Source: Kitasatospora kifunensis (GTDB lineage: Bacteria; Actinomycetota; Actinomycetes; Streptomycetales; Streptomycetaceae). From it: a DNA stretch of 64,000 nucleotides. The notes beneath the pieces are model-generated. The model had not been told where the DNA came from and searched no databases. It saw only the letters and a program-made list of their open reading frames with translations. A program made the translations under genes and the position numbers. Location: contig NZ_JACHJV010000002.1 of the NCBI RefSeq assembly GCF_014203855.1, positions 620,001 through 684,000 on the forward strand, given 5' to 3'. This document shows positions 41,630-49,891 of the stretch, piece after piece (the stretch's first letter is position 1; each line of letters opens with the position of its first letter).

Positions 41630-42831
41630 CCGATGACCGCGGGCGTCGCGGGCCGGGGCGCGGGGTCGAGCAGCCGACCCATGTAGCCGGCGGCCGAGGC
41701 GATCTCGGCGACCGACAGGTCGTTGAGGAAGCAGACCGCGCCGATCCGGGTCAGGATCGGCAGGTTCTGCCGCCCGTCGCGGTGCCGCACGGTGTCGGCC
41801 AGTGCCTCGCTCAGCAGGTCGACGTCGCAGAACAGCGGGTGCGAGGGGCGCAGGCCGAGACGGACCGTGGCGGCGCTGATCCGCTCCAGGTCGGCGCCCG
41901 TGATCAGGCCCCGCTGCGCGGCCAGGACGGCGGAGAAGACGCACTCCATCGCCACGGCCTCACCGTGCAGCAGTTCAGGCAGCGCGCGCATCTCCACCAG
42001 CGGCGAGAAGGAGTGCCCGTAGTCCACACTGCGCTGCAGGTCCTTCTCCCAGAGGTTGGGTTGGAGCTCCTCGGCCATGCCGGCGATGGCGCGGCCGATC
42101 ACCTCGTCCGCGATGCCGCTGGGCAGCAGGGCGCCGCCGGTGTCCTGGAATCGGGCCTCGACCAGGTCGGCGCCGTGCTCCTCCAGCAGCTCGAACAGCC
42201 GCAGGTCCTTGATCAGCGCCATCTTGAGGATCTCGCCCATGCCGTTGCGGATCTGCCGGTGCGGCACGGTGGCGAGGAACTCGCGGTCGATGAGGGTGCG
42301 CGGCGGTGGGCTGTAGCTGCCCAGGCGGTTGCGGTAGCCGCCGAAGTTGATCCCGGTCTTGGCCGCCACACTGACATCGACCTGGCCGAGCAGCGTGGTG
42401 GGCACCCGGATGTACGGGATGCCGCGCCGGTACAGGCTCGCCGCGAGCCCCACGACATCGGCGAGCACGCCCCCGCCGATCACGATCGGCGGACTGCTCA
42501 GGCGATTGGTGCCCACCTCGTTGAGCTTGGTCACCACGTCCAGCACGTGGCCGATCGACTTGCTCTCCTCGTCACCCGGCATGCAGAGGTAGCTGACCGG
42601 CACGCTGTTCGCGTCGAAGTAGGTGCGGATGCGCTCCCCGTACAGTTCGTCGATCGAGTGGTCCAGCACCACCAGGCGAACCTGGGTGCTGCTCCCGCCC
42701 TCGGGCAGTCTGAGCAGTTCGGGGTTGGCGGGGTCGAGCAGGCCGGGTGTCTCGACGATCTCGTACGCGACGGGGAGCTGGGTCTGGATCGTCCAGCGCA
42801 GTGGCTCGCGTGACTGGGCTGCAGCGTTCAA
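41626..42831 (-). CDS. sugar-phosphate cyclase, 2-epi-5-epi-valiolone synthase-like
   Basis: A 401-residue member of the dehydroquinate-synthase superfamily. It shows the NAD-binding PPIVIGGGVLADVVGLAASL, RVPTTLLGQVDVSVAAKTGIN, NRLGSYSPPPRTLID, the metal-binding GMGEILKMALIKD and YGHSFSPLVEM. The NRLGSY and PGDEESKS forms differ from shikimate-pathway AroB and match cyclases acting on sedoheptulose 7-phosphate; a His in LRPSHPLF fits the valiolone synthases more than the desmethyl-4-deoxygadusol synthases. The sub-type (EEVS or EVS) is not certain. It is the first gene of the operon and defines a C7-cyclitol pathway. Confidence 0.82.
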   Translation of the reverse strand: MNAAAQSREPLRWTIQTQLPVAYEIVETPGLLDPANPELLRLPEGGSSTQVRLVVLDHSIDELYGERIRTYFDANSVPVSYLCMPGDEESKSIGHVLDVVTKLNEVGTNRLSSPPIVIGGGVLADVVGLAASLYRRGIPYIRVPTTLLGQVDVSVAAKTGINFGGYRNRLGSYSPPPRTLIDREFLATVPHRQIRNGMGEILKMALIKDLRLFELLEEHGADLVEARFQDTGGALLPSGIADEVIGRAIAGMAEELQPNLWEKDLQRSVDYGHSFSPLVEMRALPELLHGEAVAMECVFSAVLAAQRGLITGADLERISAATVRLGLRPSHPLFCDVDLLSEALADTVRHRDGRQNLPILTRIGAVCFLNDLSVAEIASAAGYMGRLLDPAPRPATPAVIG

Positions 42832-43560
42832 GGCGTGGTCCTCAACTGTGAGCGGGACGGCGCCTGCCGTCAGAAGTCGTGCGGCAGGGCAGACTGATCA
42901 CGGGATTGCCGTGGTCGGGGCGTCGTTGAAGGAGAGTGCTGCCTTTGCGGGCAGGGCAGCTCTGGCCGGCCGTGCGGAGCGTGCCGACGGCGGGGGCAGG
43001 TCGGGGTCTACCCCCCGGTGTCCGAGCGCCTCCGTCCAGGCGGTGAATCCAACGTAGGCATACGACAGAGACCTGTGCAAGGAACGCCAATACGGAGGGT
43101 GACGCTCCGAAAGCTGACTGTCCGGCTGTCCGCACGGGCGAGGACAGGCCCTGATCAGGTGGAACCGCACAGCGGTCGGCCGCCCGACGACTCGGCCCAT
43201 CTGACGAGCCGTCAGAAATGTGATGCAGATCATGTTGCCTGCCTATTGTGGCCTGGGAGGGCCCTGCCGGGGGCATGGTGACGTCTCGATGAGCACGCCA
43301 TGGCCGGCATGTTGCCTGGTCAGCCAGAGCCGTTTCCGTTTAACGCAGTTGAGTCCTCCGGCGACACACCGGCAACACGGCGGGCCTCCACCGATGGGCA
43401 GGTGAGGCCTGGCGTCCACGGCGGCGCGGTGGCCGACCGGCACATCAGCCGGCACCTGGCACTTTCGGAGCTGGTGCGAGGGTCGTCGGCGACGGCCCCT
43501 GCTGCGTAGAGTGGATGCACACAGTGCTGGATCACGACTTCCCTCCTCGGAGGGTTATCG
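42832..43560. other. intergenic region upstream of the cyclase operon
   Basis: 730 bp holding the presumed promoter of the minus-strand operon. Several overlapping frames exist on both strands but none has a convincing start, bias and family match. I see no clear operator. Confidence 0.35.
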
Positions 43561-43850
43561 GTGAGAAGCGCGGATGCCTCCGGTGAGGTGGCGTCGGTCC
43601 GGCTGTTCCTGGACCTGGTCGACGGCGGCGCGAGCCGTGCCCGACCCACCCGATCTGCGCGCCGACGCCTCGGGAGGCGGCCCTGCCGGCGATGGTGGCG
43701 GCGTGGGAGAAGAGCCTCACCATGAAACTGACCGCCGAGCAACTGCTGGCCTCGGCCCGCCAGGCCGCCCCGGCCTCCTGCGCGCACGCGCCGCCGGTGT
43801 CCGCCACCGATGTGGGCCTGCTGGTGCTCCGGCCAGCACGGAAGGTCCGC
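43561..43850 (+). pseudogene. degenerate coding-like stretch
   Basis: One frame from GTG 43561 reads RSADASGEVASVRLFLDLVD with normal codon bias, then degrades. Another from 43692 reads MVAAWEKSLTMKLTAEQLLA, again with coding character. They would join only through a frameshift, so this may be a broken gene of unknown family before ltrA. Confidence 0.25.
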
Positions 43851-43963
43851 CCCCGCGATACCCGGGGTCTGCCTCGAAGTCCGGGGTGCCGGGCCTGTCG
43901 TGATCGCGGCGCCATCCGGTCCGCCGGTGTGTCGGCACTGTGCGTGCTGGGACAATCTCGACC

Positions 43964-45100
43964 GTGACCGATGAGACAGCCCTCCCAGGTGCCGCGGAGT
44001 CCGTTCGGCCGCTGGAGCTCTTCTTCGATCTGGTCTTCGTCTTCACGATCACCCAGGTCGCCTCGATCCTCACTGCCGCACCCACGCTGCTCAGCATGGG
44101 ACGGGTGGCCGTGCTCCTGGTGATCATCTGGTGGATGTACTCCGGCTACGCCTGGCTGACCAACGCGCTCGACCTTGACCGCACCGGCCCCCGCCTGCTC
44201 CTCCTGACCGGCGCGGCGGGGTTCTTCCTGATGTCGATGGCCGTCCCGAAGGCAGCCGGGCCCGGCCCCTGGGCGCTGATCCTCGGTAGCAGCTACCTCC
44301 TGGTCGTCACGGTCCACCTGGTCGGGTTCATCGGCACGTCAGGGCACCGCGGCATCATGCGCGTCGGACCGCTGAACCTGGCCAGCGCCCTCGTGGTGGT
44401 GGCCGCAGGGGCCGTGCCGCCGCACGCGCGACTGTGGCTCTGGGCGCTGGCCGCCGTGATGGAGGTGATGACACCTCTGGTCACCCGAGTCGGCGAGTTC
44501 GCGGTCGGAGCCGGACACTTCGTGGAGCGCCATGGACTCGCAGTGATCATCGTGCTGGGCGAGTCGATCACCGAGGTCGGTGCGGCGAGCTCGCGGGACG
44601 GCAGCGTGACCACCTCCATCGTGGGCGCCCTGCTGGCACTGGTGCTGAGCGCTGAGATGTGGTGGCTCTACTTCGGCCGCGAGGAGCGCGAGAGCGAAGC
44701 CCGGCTGGCCCGGGTCCCGGCCGAGCGGCGACCGCGCGTTGCCGTCTACTCCTTCGGCTACGCCTACTACCTGATCATCTTCGGCATCGCGGTTGCGGCG
44801 GTCGGCATGCAGAAGGCCATCGACGAGTTCGGCCAGGCCTCCCACCACCTCGCGGCCCTCCTACTGCCGCTCGGCATCTGCCTCTACCTGCTCGGCCTGG
44901 CCTGCTTCCACCGCACGCTCGCGGCCAACTGGCCGCTGACCCGACTCGCGGCCGCGCTCGCCGCCGCCGCACTCGTCACGCCCGCCGCGCTCTGGAGCAG
45001 CGGCGCCGCGGCGCTCGCGACGGCAGCCCTGGTGCTGGTCACCCTGATCGCGTGGGAGAGTCGCCAGGCTCGCACGGCCGCGGCGGGAAGGAGTTGCTGA
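43964..45100 (+). CDS. low temperature requirement protein A (LtrA) family membrane protein
   Basis: A 378-residue membrane protein with about ten helices. The LtrA signature is present: VRPLELFFDLVFVFTITQVA at the front, FVERHGLAVIIVLGESITEV and WWLYFGREERES. Function is unknown beyond the name-giving Listeria phenotype. I start at GTG 43964; there is no ribosome-binding site, but a GACAAT hexamer seven bases upstream fits a -10 box for a leaderless transcript. Confidence 0.9.
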   Translation: MTDETALPGAAESVRPLELFFDLVFVFTITQVASILTAAPTLLSMGRVAVLLVIIWWMYSGYAWLTNALDLDRTGPRLLLLTGAAGFFLMSMAVPKAAGPGPWALILGSSYLLVVTVHLVGFIGTSGHRGIMRVGPLNLASALVVVAAGAVPPHARLWLWALAAVMEVMTPLVTRVGEFAVGAGHFVERHGLAVIIVLGESITEVGAASSRDGSVTTSIVGALLALVLSAEMWWLYFGREERESEARLARVPAERRPRVAVYSFGYAYYLIIFGIAVAAVGMQKAIDEFGQASHHLAALLLPLGICLYLLGLACFHRTLAANWPLTRLAAALAAAALVTPAALWSSGAAALATAALVLVTLIAWESRQARTAAAGRSC

Positions 45101-45171
45101 CTGCCGCTTGCGCGAAGGAAGTCAGCCGGCCCAGTTGCGCTTGATGAACGCGGCGGCGCAGGAGCGGACCG

Positions 45172-45633
45172 TCAGCGCGGCGGGCCCACCAGGATGTTGC
45201 CGTACTTGTCGGCGATGGCCGGGTCGGGCGTGACCTGGAAGCCGGGCGGGCGTGGCGTGGACTTGTCGCGGCCGGTCTCCCGGAACATCCCCTCGATGCC
45301 GGCCGGTGTGTTGATCACCAGCAGGTCGGCCTTCTTGGAGGTGATGCGGTATCCGTGCGGGATCCCCTTCGGCAGGAACACCACGCCGCCCTCGGCGAGT
45401 TCGTACTCCTGGTCGTCGCACCACACCAGGGCGGTGCCCTTGATCAGCAGGAAGATCTCGTCCTCACGGGTGTGCAGGTGATAGGGCGGCGCCTCGCCCT
45501 CGGCGACGTCGAAACGCCCCATCATCAGCTGACCGTTGGTGGCCTTGCCGTCGAGCAGCATCGCCAGCGTGCTGCCGTCGAGCCACTCGAGCTGCTGCTG
45601 CTGTTCGGGTTGCGCGAGATAGGCCATGCTCAT
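45172..45633 (-). CDS. cupin-domain protein
   Basis: A 153-residue single cupin from ATG 45633. Cupin motif 1 is PPYHLHTREDEIFLLIKGTA with the H-x-H-x(3)-E set, and motif 2 is VVFLPKGIPHGYRI with the last His, so a metal site is intact. Related proteins are quercetin-dioxygenase-like. It diverges from a TetR regulator, with one inverted repeat between them, suggesting direct control. Confidence 0.88.
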   Translation of the reverse strand: MSMAYLAQPEQQQQLEWLDGSTLAMLLDGKATNGQLMMGRFDVAEGEAPPYHLHTREDEIFLLIKGTALVWCDDQEYELAEGGVVFLPKGIPHGYRITSKKADLLVINTPAGIEGMFRETGRDKSTPRPPGFQVTPDPAIADKYGNILVGPPR

Positions 45634-45776
45634 GGCGGGCTCCGTTCAGCTACGGGGACGCTCGTGCAGGCGCAGCGTCGAGGGGTGGGAACGGTCGTCA
45701 GGAGTTCCACGCGCAGCTCGTAGATGTCGCCGGGCACCAGCGGCTCCACGCGCGCTAAGCGGACGCTATCGTCCAC

Positions 45777-45791
45777 TTGACGGAGTGTCAA
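45777..45791. promoter_or_regulatory. TetR-type operator candidate
   Basis: TTGAC-GGAGT-GTCAA is a 5-bp inverted repeat with 5-bp spacer, placed in the 209-bp gap between the divergent cupin and TetR genes. The geometry suits a TetR-family dimer and would allow autoregulation. Confidence 0.5.
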
Positions 45792-45842
45792 TGATGCCGA
45801 CAGGTGCCGGACGAGGGCTGCGGTGGTGCCATCATCGACGTC

Positions 45843-46451
45843 GTGACGAAGGCACAGTCGAACGAAGAGGTCCCGCGGCGGGAGCTGCGGCGTGACGCGG
45901 CGGACAACAGGGAGCGGGTGCTGGCGGCGGCCGCCGCCGCGGTCAGGCGGGAGGGCGCCGCGGTGCCGATGGCAACCGTCGCCGCGGACGCGGGAGTCGG
46001 CGTGGGCACCGTCTACCGCCATTTCCCCTCGCGCGAAGCCCTGCTCGGCGCTCTGACGCACCGCTCCTTCCAACTCGTCCTGGACGCGGCGAGCCAGGCC
46101 GCCGAGACGGACCGGCCCGGAATCGAAGCCGTGCGCGGCTTCCTCGACCGGACCATCGAGCACGGCCCCGAGCTCGTGCTGCCCCTGCACGGCGGTCCGC
46201 TGCTCATCGACCAGGACACTCTCGCCATCCAGGCCGAGGTGCACCGCAAGCTCGGCTCACTACTGCACCGAGGCCGGCGGGACGGCACGATCCGGCCTGA
46301 CGTGCGCACGGCCGACCTCGTGGTCTTCGGCGCGCTGCTGGCACAGCGACTCCCGCACATCACCGACTGGAACCAGAGCGCGCGACGCCTCGTGGACATC
46401 CACCTCGCCGGCATGGCACCGATGATGCAGCCGAAGTCGCCCAGGAGTTGA
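45843..46451 (+). CDS. TetR-family transcriptional regulator
   Basis: A 202-residue protein from GTG 45843. The HTH is RVLAAAAAAVRREGAAVPMA then VGVGTVYRHFPSREALLGAL, the standard TetR N-terminal pattern. The ligand domain is of the common actinobacterial type (GLLHRGRRDGTIRPDV-like segment SLLHRGRRDGTIRPDV). Probably represses the divergent cupin gene through the TTGAC/GTCAA site; the ligand is unknown. Confidence 0.9.
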   Translation: MTKAQSNEEVPRRELRRDAADNRERVLAAAAAAVRREGAAVPMATVAADAGVGVGTVYRHFPSREALLGALTHRSFQLVLDAASQAAETDRPGIEAVRGFLDRTIEHGPELVLPLHGGPLLIDQDTLAIQAEVHRKLGSLLHRGRRDGTIRPDVRTADLVVFGALLAQRLPHITDWNQSARRLVDIHLAGMAPMMQPKSPRS

Positions 46452-46497
46452 GTCGTCACGCCAACCCGTCCGCGAACAGGTCAGCCGACCGAATGCG

Positions 46498-46609
46498 GCC
46501 CGCACCAGCGCGGTCGCCCACTTCGGGTCGGTGCGTAACCTTGCCGAGCCCGCGCCAGTTGTTCAGGTGGGCGAAGCCTTGCTCGGCCGGCGCCCGGGCC
46601 CCTCCGCAG
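46498..46609 (-). pseudogene. degenerate IS5-type transposase fragment
   Basis: The minus strand reads RAPAEQGFAHLNNWRGLGKV, then diverges, matching RAPVEHGFAHLKNWRVLGKV of the transposase at 16.5 kb with substitutions. Nucleotide similarity starts near 46498 and ends near 46609. No start or flanking IS ends remain. Confidence 0.75.
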
Positions 46610-46980
46610 CCGTCGCCACGATCTGGCGAACCGTCGGACATGAGTTCACGCAGGACGAGCGAAAGACGTACCTTTCGGGACAGTCCACCGCCCCGGTCTG
46701 CCCGGCCGGCGCCACGGGTGCGTCTGGAACAGGACTGTCAGGCACGCGGTGAGGCCAACGTCGAGTGGAACCGCAGGCCCGGTTGACGGTGTCCGTACCA
46801 GTGCGCGTTGACCTGGCTCGGCCCTAAAGTGACTCTATCGCAGAGGAGTTCTGGTCACTCCGAGTCCGTCCGGCGAGCAGTGACAACCCGTGTCGCGTGC
46901 TGGATCATGGATCGGCGGCATTGGCGGATGCCCGAGGTCTTGCGTCGGGGTTGTGCCAGGGACCAGATACAGGGGGAGTG
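46610..46980. other. intergenic region before the pseudokinase gene
   Basis: 371 bp with no supported gene. It should contain the promoter of the 47-56 kb operon. A ribosome-binding site (AGGGGGAG) is at about 46972-46979, directly before the ATG at 46981. Confidence 0.45.
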
Positions 46981-49497
46981 ATGTCGTCCGGCGAGGAGAC
47001 GGGGATGGAACCGCTGGGTGCGGCGGACCCGGTACAGGTTGGCCCCTACCAGCTGCGCGGGCGGCTGGCAGCGGCCACCATCGGCAAGGTCTACCTGGGC
47101 CGCGCCCTCGATGGAGGACCGGCGGCGGTCACGGTGGTGCACGCGTGGTTGGCGCACGATCCGGCGTTCCGGGAGGGCCTGCGACGCTGGGTGCGGGCCG
47201 CTCGAACGACGGGCGAGGCCTTCACGGTCCCCATCGTGGACGCGGACCCGGAGGCGGAGATCCCGTGGCTGGCCACCGCTCACCTCGAGGCTCCGTCGCT
47301 GGCTCGGCTGGTCGCCGAGCACGGCCCGCTCCCGGTGGGCAGCGTGCGGGAGTTGGGGCGCAGGCTCATCGAGGCGCTGGAATCGGCGCACGCGGCCGGG
47401 GTGGTCCACGGTGGTCTGTCACCGTCCGAGGTGCTGATGCTTCCGCAGGGGCCGCAGCCGGTTCATTTCGGGACCGCCGCCGTCGTGGACCTGGCGGCCA
47501 CGCGGACGGACGCAGCGGACGAGGCTCCCGCATTCCTGTGCCCGGAGCGGCTCTTGGGCACGACCCTGACCGGGGCCTCGGACGTCTACGGGGTGGGGGC
47601 GGTGCTGTGCTTCGCGGCGGCCGGACAGCCGCCGTTCGGCTCCGTCGAGATCGCCACCGCCTACCAGCGCGCCGCGACCTACCAGCGGATCGTGCACGAG
47701 GAGCCGGACCTGTCGGCCGTGCCCGACCCCGTCCTGCGCGCCGTGATCGCCGACTGCCTGGCCAAGGACCCCGCGGCCCGGCCCACACCCGGGCGGTTGG
47801 CGCGACAGCTGCACGAGGCCGTCACGGCGCCGGGCGGGGACGCGGGCTCGCGGTCGGTCCAGGACGTGCTCGCTGTGCCGTTCGCGCCACCGCCGGCCGA
47901 GCCGCCGGTGCGACCTGTGGCCGCGGCCCCGGTACTGCCGACCGCGCCCCCAACGCCGCCTGTTGCGCCGCCTGTTGCGCCCCCAACGCCGCCAGCCGCG
48001 CCCCCGATGCCGACGGTGCCGCCGCAGTACGCCCCGCCGCCCCACCGACCGGCAGGCGGACGGCGCCGGGTGTGGATCGCCGCCCTGGCGGGCGCGCTGG
48101 CGTTAGCGGTGGCCGCCGTGGTCGGGATTGTGGCCTGGCCCGGTGGCCATACGTCCTCGTCGCAGGCTGGATCCCGGTCGCACGCGGCCGTGCCCAACGG
48201 GAAGGCCGGCTTCACCTGGGCCGTGTCCAAGGCCAAGGGCGGGGTCGGCAACTTCGTCGGGCTGTGGAGCACACCCTCAAGTGTGGTGCTGGGTACCGAC
48301 GTCGGCGGCCTGGTCGGGTACGACGCCGCGACCGGCGCGCAGTTGTGGTCCTGGAAGCCGCCCGCCGGTGGCCTCCCGTTGTTGTGCGGCATGAGCGACA
48401 GCTCGTCCGATGGCGTGGGGGCGTTCACGTACGGCTCGCAGGCGGTAGACGGGGTTGAACAGTGCGACCACCTGCAGACCGTCTCGGTCGCCACGGGCAA
48501 GCTCGGCTGGGCCGAGGCGGTCAGCCTGGTCGGCGCGGGCGCCAGCCACGCGCCGACACCACAGAGCGGCACATCGCTGTCCATCAGCGGTGGCGTGGTG
48601 ACCGCGCCCTACGCCGGATCGCGAACCCGTGACCAGTACCACCAGACCACGGACTTCCTCACCGTCGACGCCAAGAGCGGCCGGGTGCGGTGGTCGACCG
48701 ACTACGGCGGTGGGCCGACGCCTGACGGGTGCCGGCTCAGCGGTCAGGCGCAGGCGCTGCAGGGCACGGTCTACGCCATCGGCCAGTGCACGCAAAGCCC
48801 CGGTCCCGCACTGCTCGTGTTCAGCGACAGCACCTCGTCCCGGACGAGCCGGATTCTGGGGAGTGACTCGCTGCTCGATGGCCAGGACCGCACCAACAGC
48901 CCCCCGACGGGGCTGGATCCCTCGGAATTCACCATGACCGCTGACGCGGACCACCTGGTGATCGGTTACGGCAGTCTGTCGGATCCACTCCGCGAGGCGG
49001 TGGTGGTGTCGGCCGGCACGGACGAGGTGTCCGTGGTGGACCTGACCTCCGTCGACGCCGACAGGCTGGGCGGCGGATCCCGTGCCGCCCACCTCCCGGC
49101 GAACCTCCTGCTGGACAAGGACACCATGTACATGCTCCACAAGGGCAACGGCCCCGGGGACGACGGTGTCGTCGCGATCGACCTGCTGAGCGGGCACCAG
49201 CAGTGGAGCAGGACGCTGCCGGGCGCCGACTCGGTCGCGCTGCTGGGGGCCACCGACTCGGGCGTGGACGTCCTGGCGAGCGGGACCGGCGGAGCTTCGC
49301 TGTACACCGTGACCGGGTCGGGCCAGAGCGCGGGACCCGCCCCGAACGCCGAGCAGCTCAAGGCCTTCGCCAAGGCAACCGGCGAGCAGGCCCCTCGTGG
49401 TGTGCGGGTGGGCGGGTACCTCGCCGTCGGGTTCCCCGGCCCGCGCGATGACGGGGACACGGTCGTGCTGGGCGTCATGCCGACGGGGGGTGCGTAG
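46981..49497 (+). CDS. membrane pseudokinase with PQQ-like beta-propeller ectodomain
   Basis: An 838-residue protein. Residues about 15-280 have a Ser/Thr-kinase-like fold (QVGPYQLRGRLAAATIGKVY at the front), but catalytic motifs are lost: the VAIK lysine region reads AAVTVVHAWL, HRD is HGG (VVHGGLSPSEVLM) and DFG is HFG (PVHFGTAAVV). A proline-rich linker of about 60 residues follows, then one transmembrane helix (WIAALAGALALAVAAVVGIV). The extracellular part is a PQQ/quinoprotein-like propeller (VVGYDAATG-like repeats such as GLVGYDAATGAQLWSW). A TTA codon lies in the membrane segment (48103-48105). First gene of the RHS toxin operon. Confidence 0.8.
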   Translation: MSSGEETGMEPLGAADPVQVGPYQLRGRLAAATIGKVYLGRALDGGPAAVTVVHAWLAHDPAFREGLRRWVRAARTTGEAFTVPIVDADPEAEIPWLATAHLEAPSLARLVAEHGPLPVGSVRELGRRLIEALESAHAAGVVHGGLSPSEVLMLPQGPQPVHFGTAAVVDLAATRTDAADEAPAFLCPERLLGTTLTGASDVYGVGAVLCFAAAGQPPFGSVEIATAYQRAATYQRIVHEEPDLSAVPDPVLRAVIADCLAKDPAARPTPGRLARQLHEAVTAPGGDAGSRSVQDVLAVPFAPPPAEPPVRPVAAAPVLPTAPPTPPVAPPVAPPTPPAAPPMPTVPPQYAPPPHRPAGGRRRVWIAALAGALALAVAAVVGIVAWPGGHTSSSQAGSRSHAAVPNGKAGFTWAVSKAKGGVGNFVGLWSTPSSVVLGTDVGGLVGYDAATGAQLWSWKPPAGGLPLLCGMSDSSSDGVGAFTYGSQAVDGVEQCDHLQTVSVATGKLGWAEAVSLVGAGASHAPTPQSGTSLSISGGVVTAPYAGSRTRDQYHQTTDFLTVDAKSGRVRWSTDYGGGPTPDGCRLSGQAQALQGTVYAIGQCTQSPGPALLVFSDSTSSRTSRILGSDSLLDGQDRTNSPPTGLDPSEFTMTADADHLVIGYGSLSDPLREAVVVSAGTDEVSVVDLTSVDADRLGGGSRAAHLPANLLLDKDTMYMLHKGNGPGDDGVVAIDLLSGHQQWSRTLPGADSVALLGATDSGVDVLASGTGGASLYTVTGSGQSAGPAPNAEQLKAFAKATGEQAPRGVRVGGYLAVGFPGPRDDGDTVVLGVMPTGGA

Positions 49498-49501
49498 TCG
49501 C

Positions 49502-49891
49502 ATGGCCGCCGACGAGGAGAGGCCGGGTTACCAGCCGGCGCCGCTGTACCGGGTCATCGTGGCCTGCGGCATGGCGGCGGTGGTGCTGGCTCTGGTGGCC
49601 GCGCTGGTGGACGTGCGGGCCGCCGATCCGAGCACGCCGACGGGCCCGGGCCTGCCGCCGATCCCCGGCCTGCCATCGGGCTACCCGACCGCCCTCCCGA
49701 CAGGGCTCCCGACGGGCATGCCGACTGATCTACCGACCGGACTACCGACGGATCTGCCGACCGGTCAGCCGGCAGGGCCCCCGCCGGGCTTGCCGACCGA
49801 TCTGCCGACCGATCTGCCGAGCGGCTTCCCGACCGGCTTCCCGACGGGGCTTCCGACCGGCCTTGCGGGCATCCCGACAGGAGGGCAATGA
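49502..49891 (+). CDS. small membrane protein with LPTG/LPTD repeats
   Basis: A 129-residue protein from ATG 49502, four bases after the previous stop. One transmembrane helix (VIVACGMAAVVLALVAALVD) is followed by about 75 residues of tandem four-residue repeats LPTG, LPTD, MPTD, FPTG. The repeats are too short for sortase LPxTG sites (no residue between P and T). The tail would be extracellular, perhaps a flexible stalk. No known family. Overlaps the PrsW gene by 4 bp. Confidence 0.7.
   Translation: MAADEERPGYQPAPLYRVIVACGMAAVVLALVAALVDVRAADPSTPTGPGLPPIPGLPSGYPTALPTGLPTGMPTDLPTGLPTDLPTGQPAGPPPGLPTDLPTDLPSGFPTGFPTGLPTGLAGIPTGGQ

Noticed and set aside
43204..43240. CRP/FNR-like box TGTGATGCAGATCATG
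   Set aside because: The right half does not match TCACA and there is no adjacent start in a suitable position; one weak match in 64 kb is expected by chance.
49680..49880. Sortase LPxTG signals in the repeat protein
   Set aside because: The repeats are LPTG/LPTD without the variable residue, and no C-terminal hydrophobic segment with a basic tail follows.
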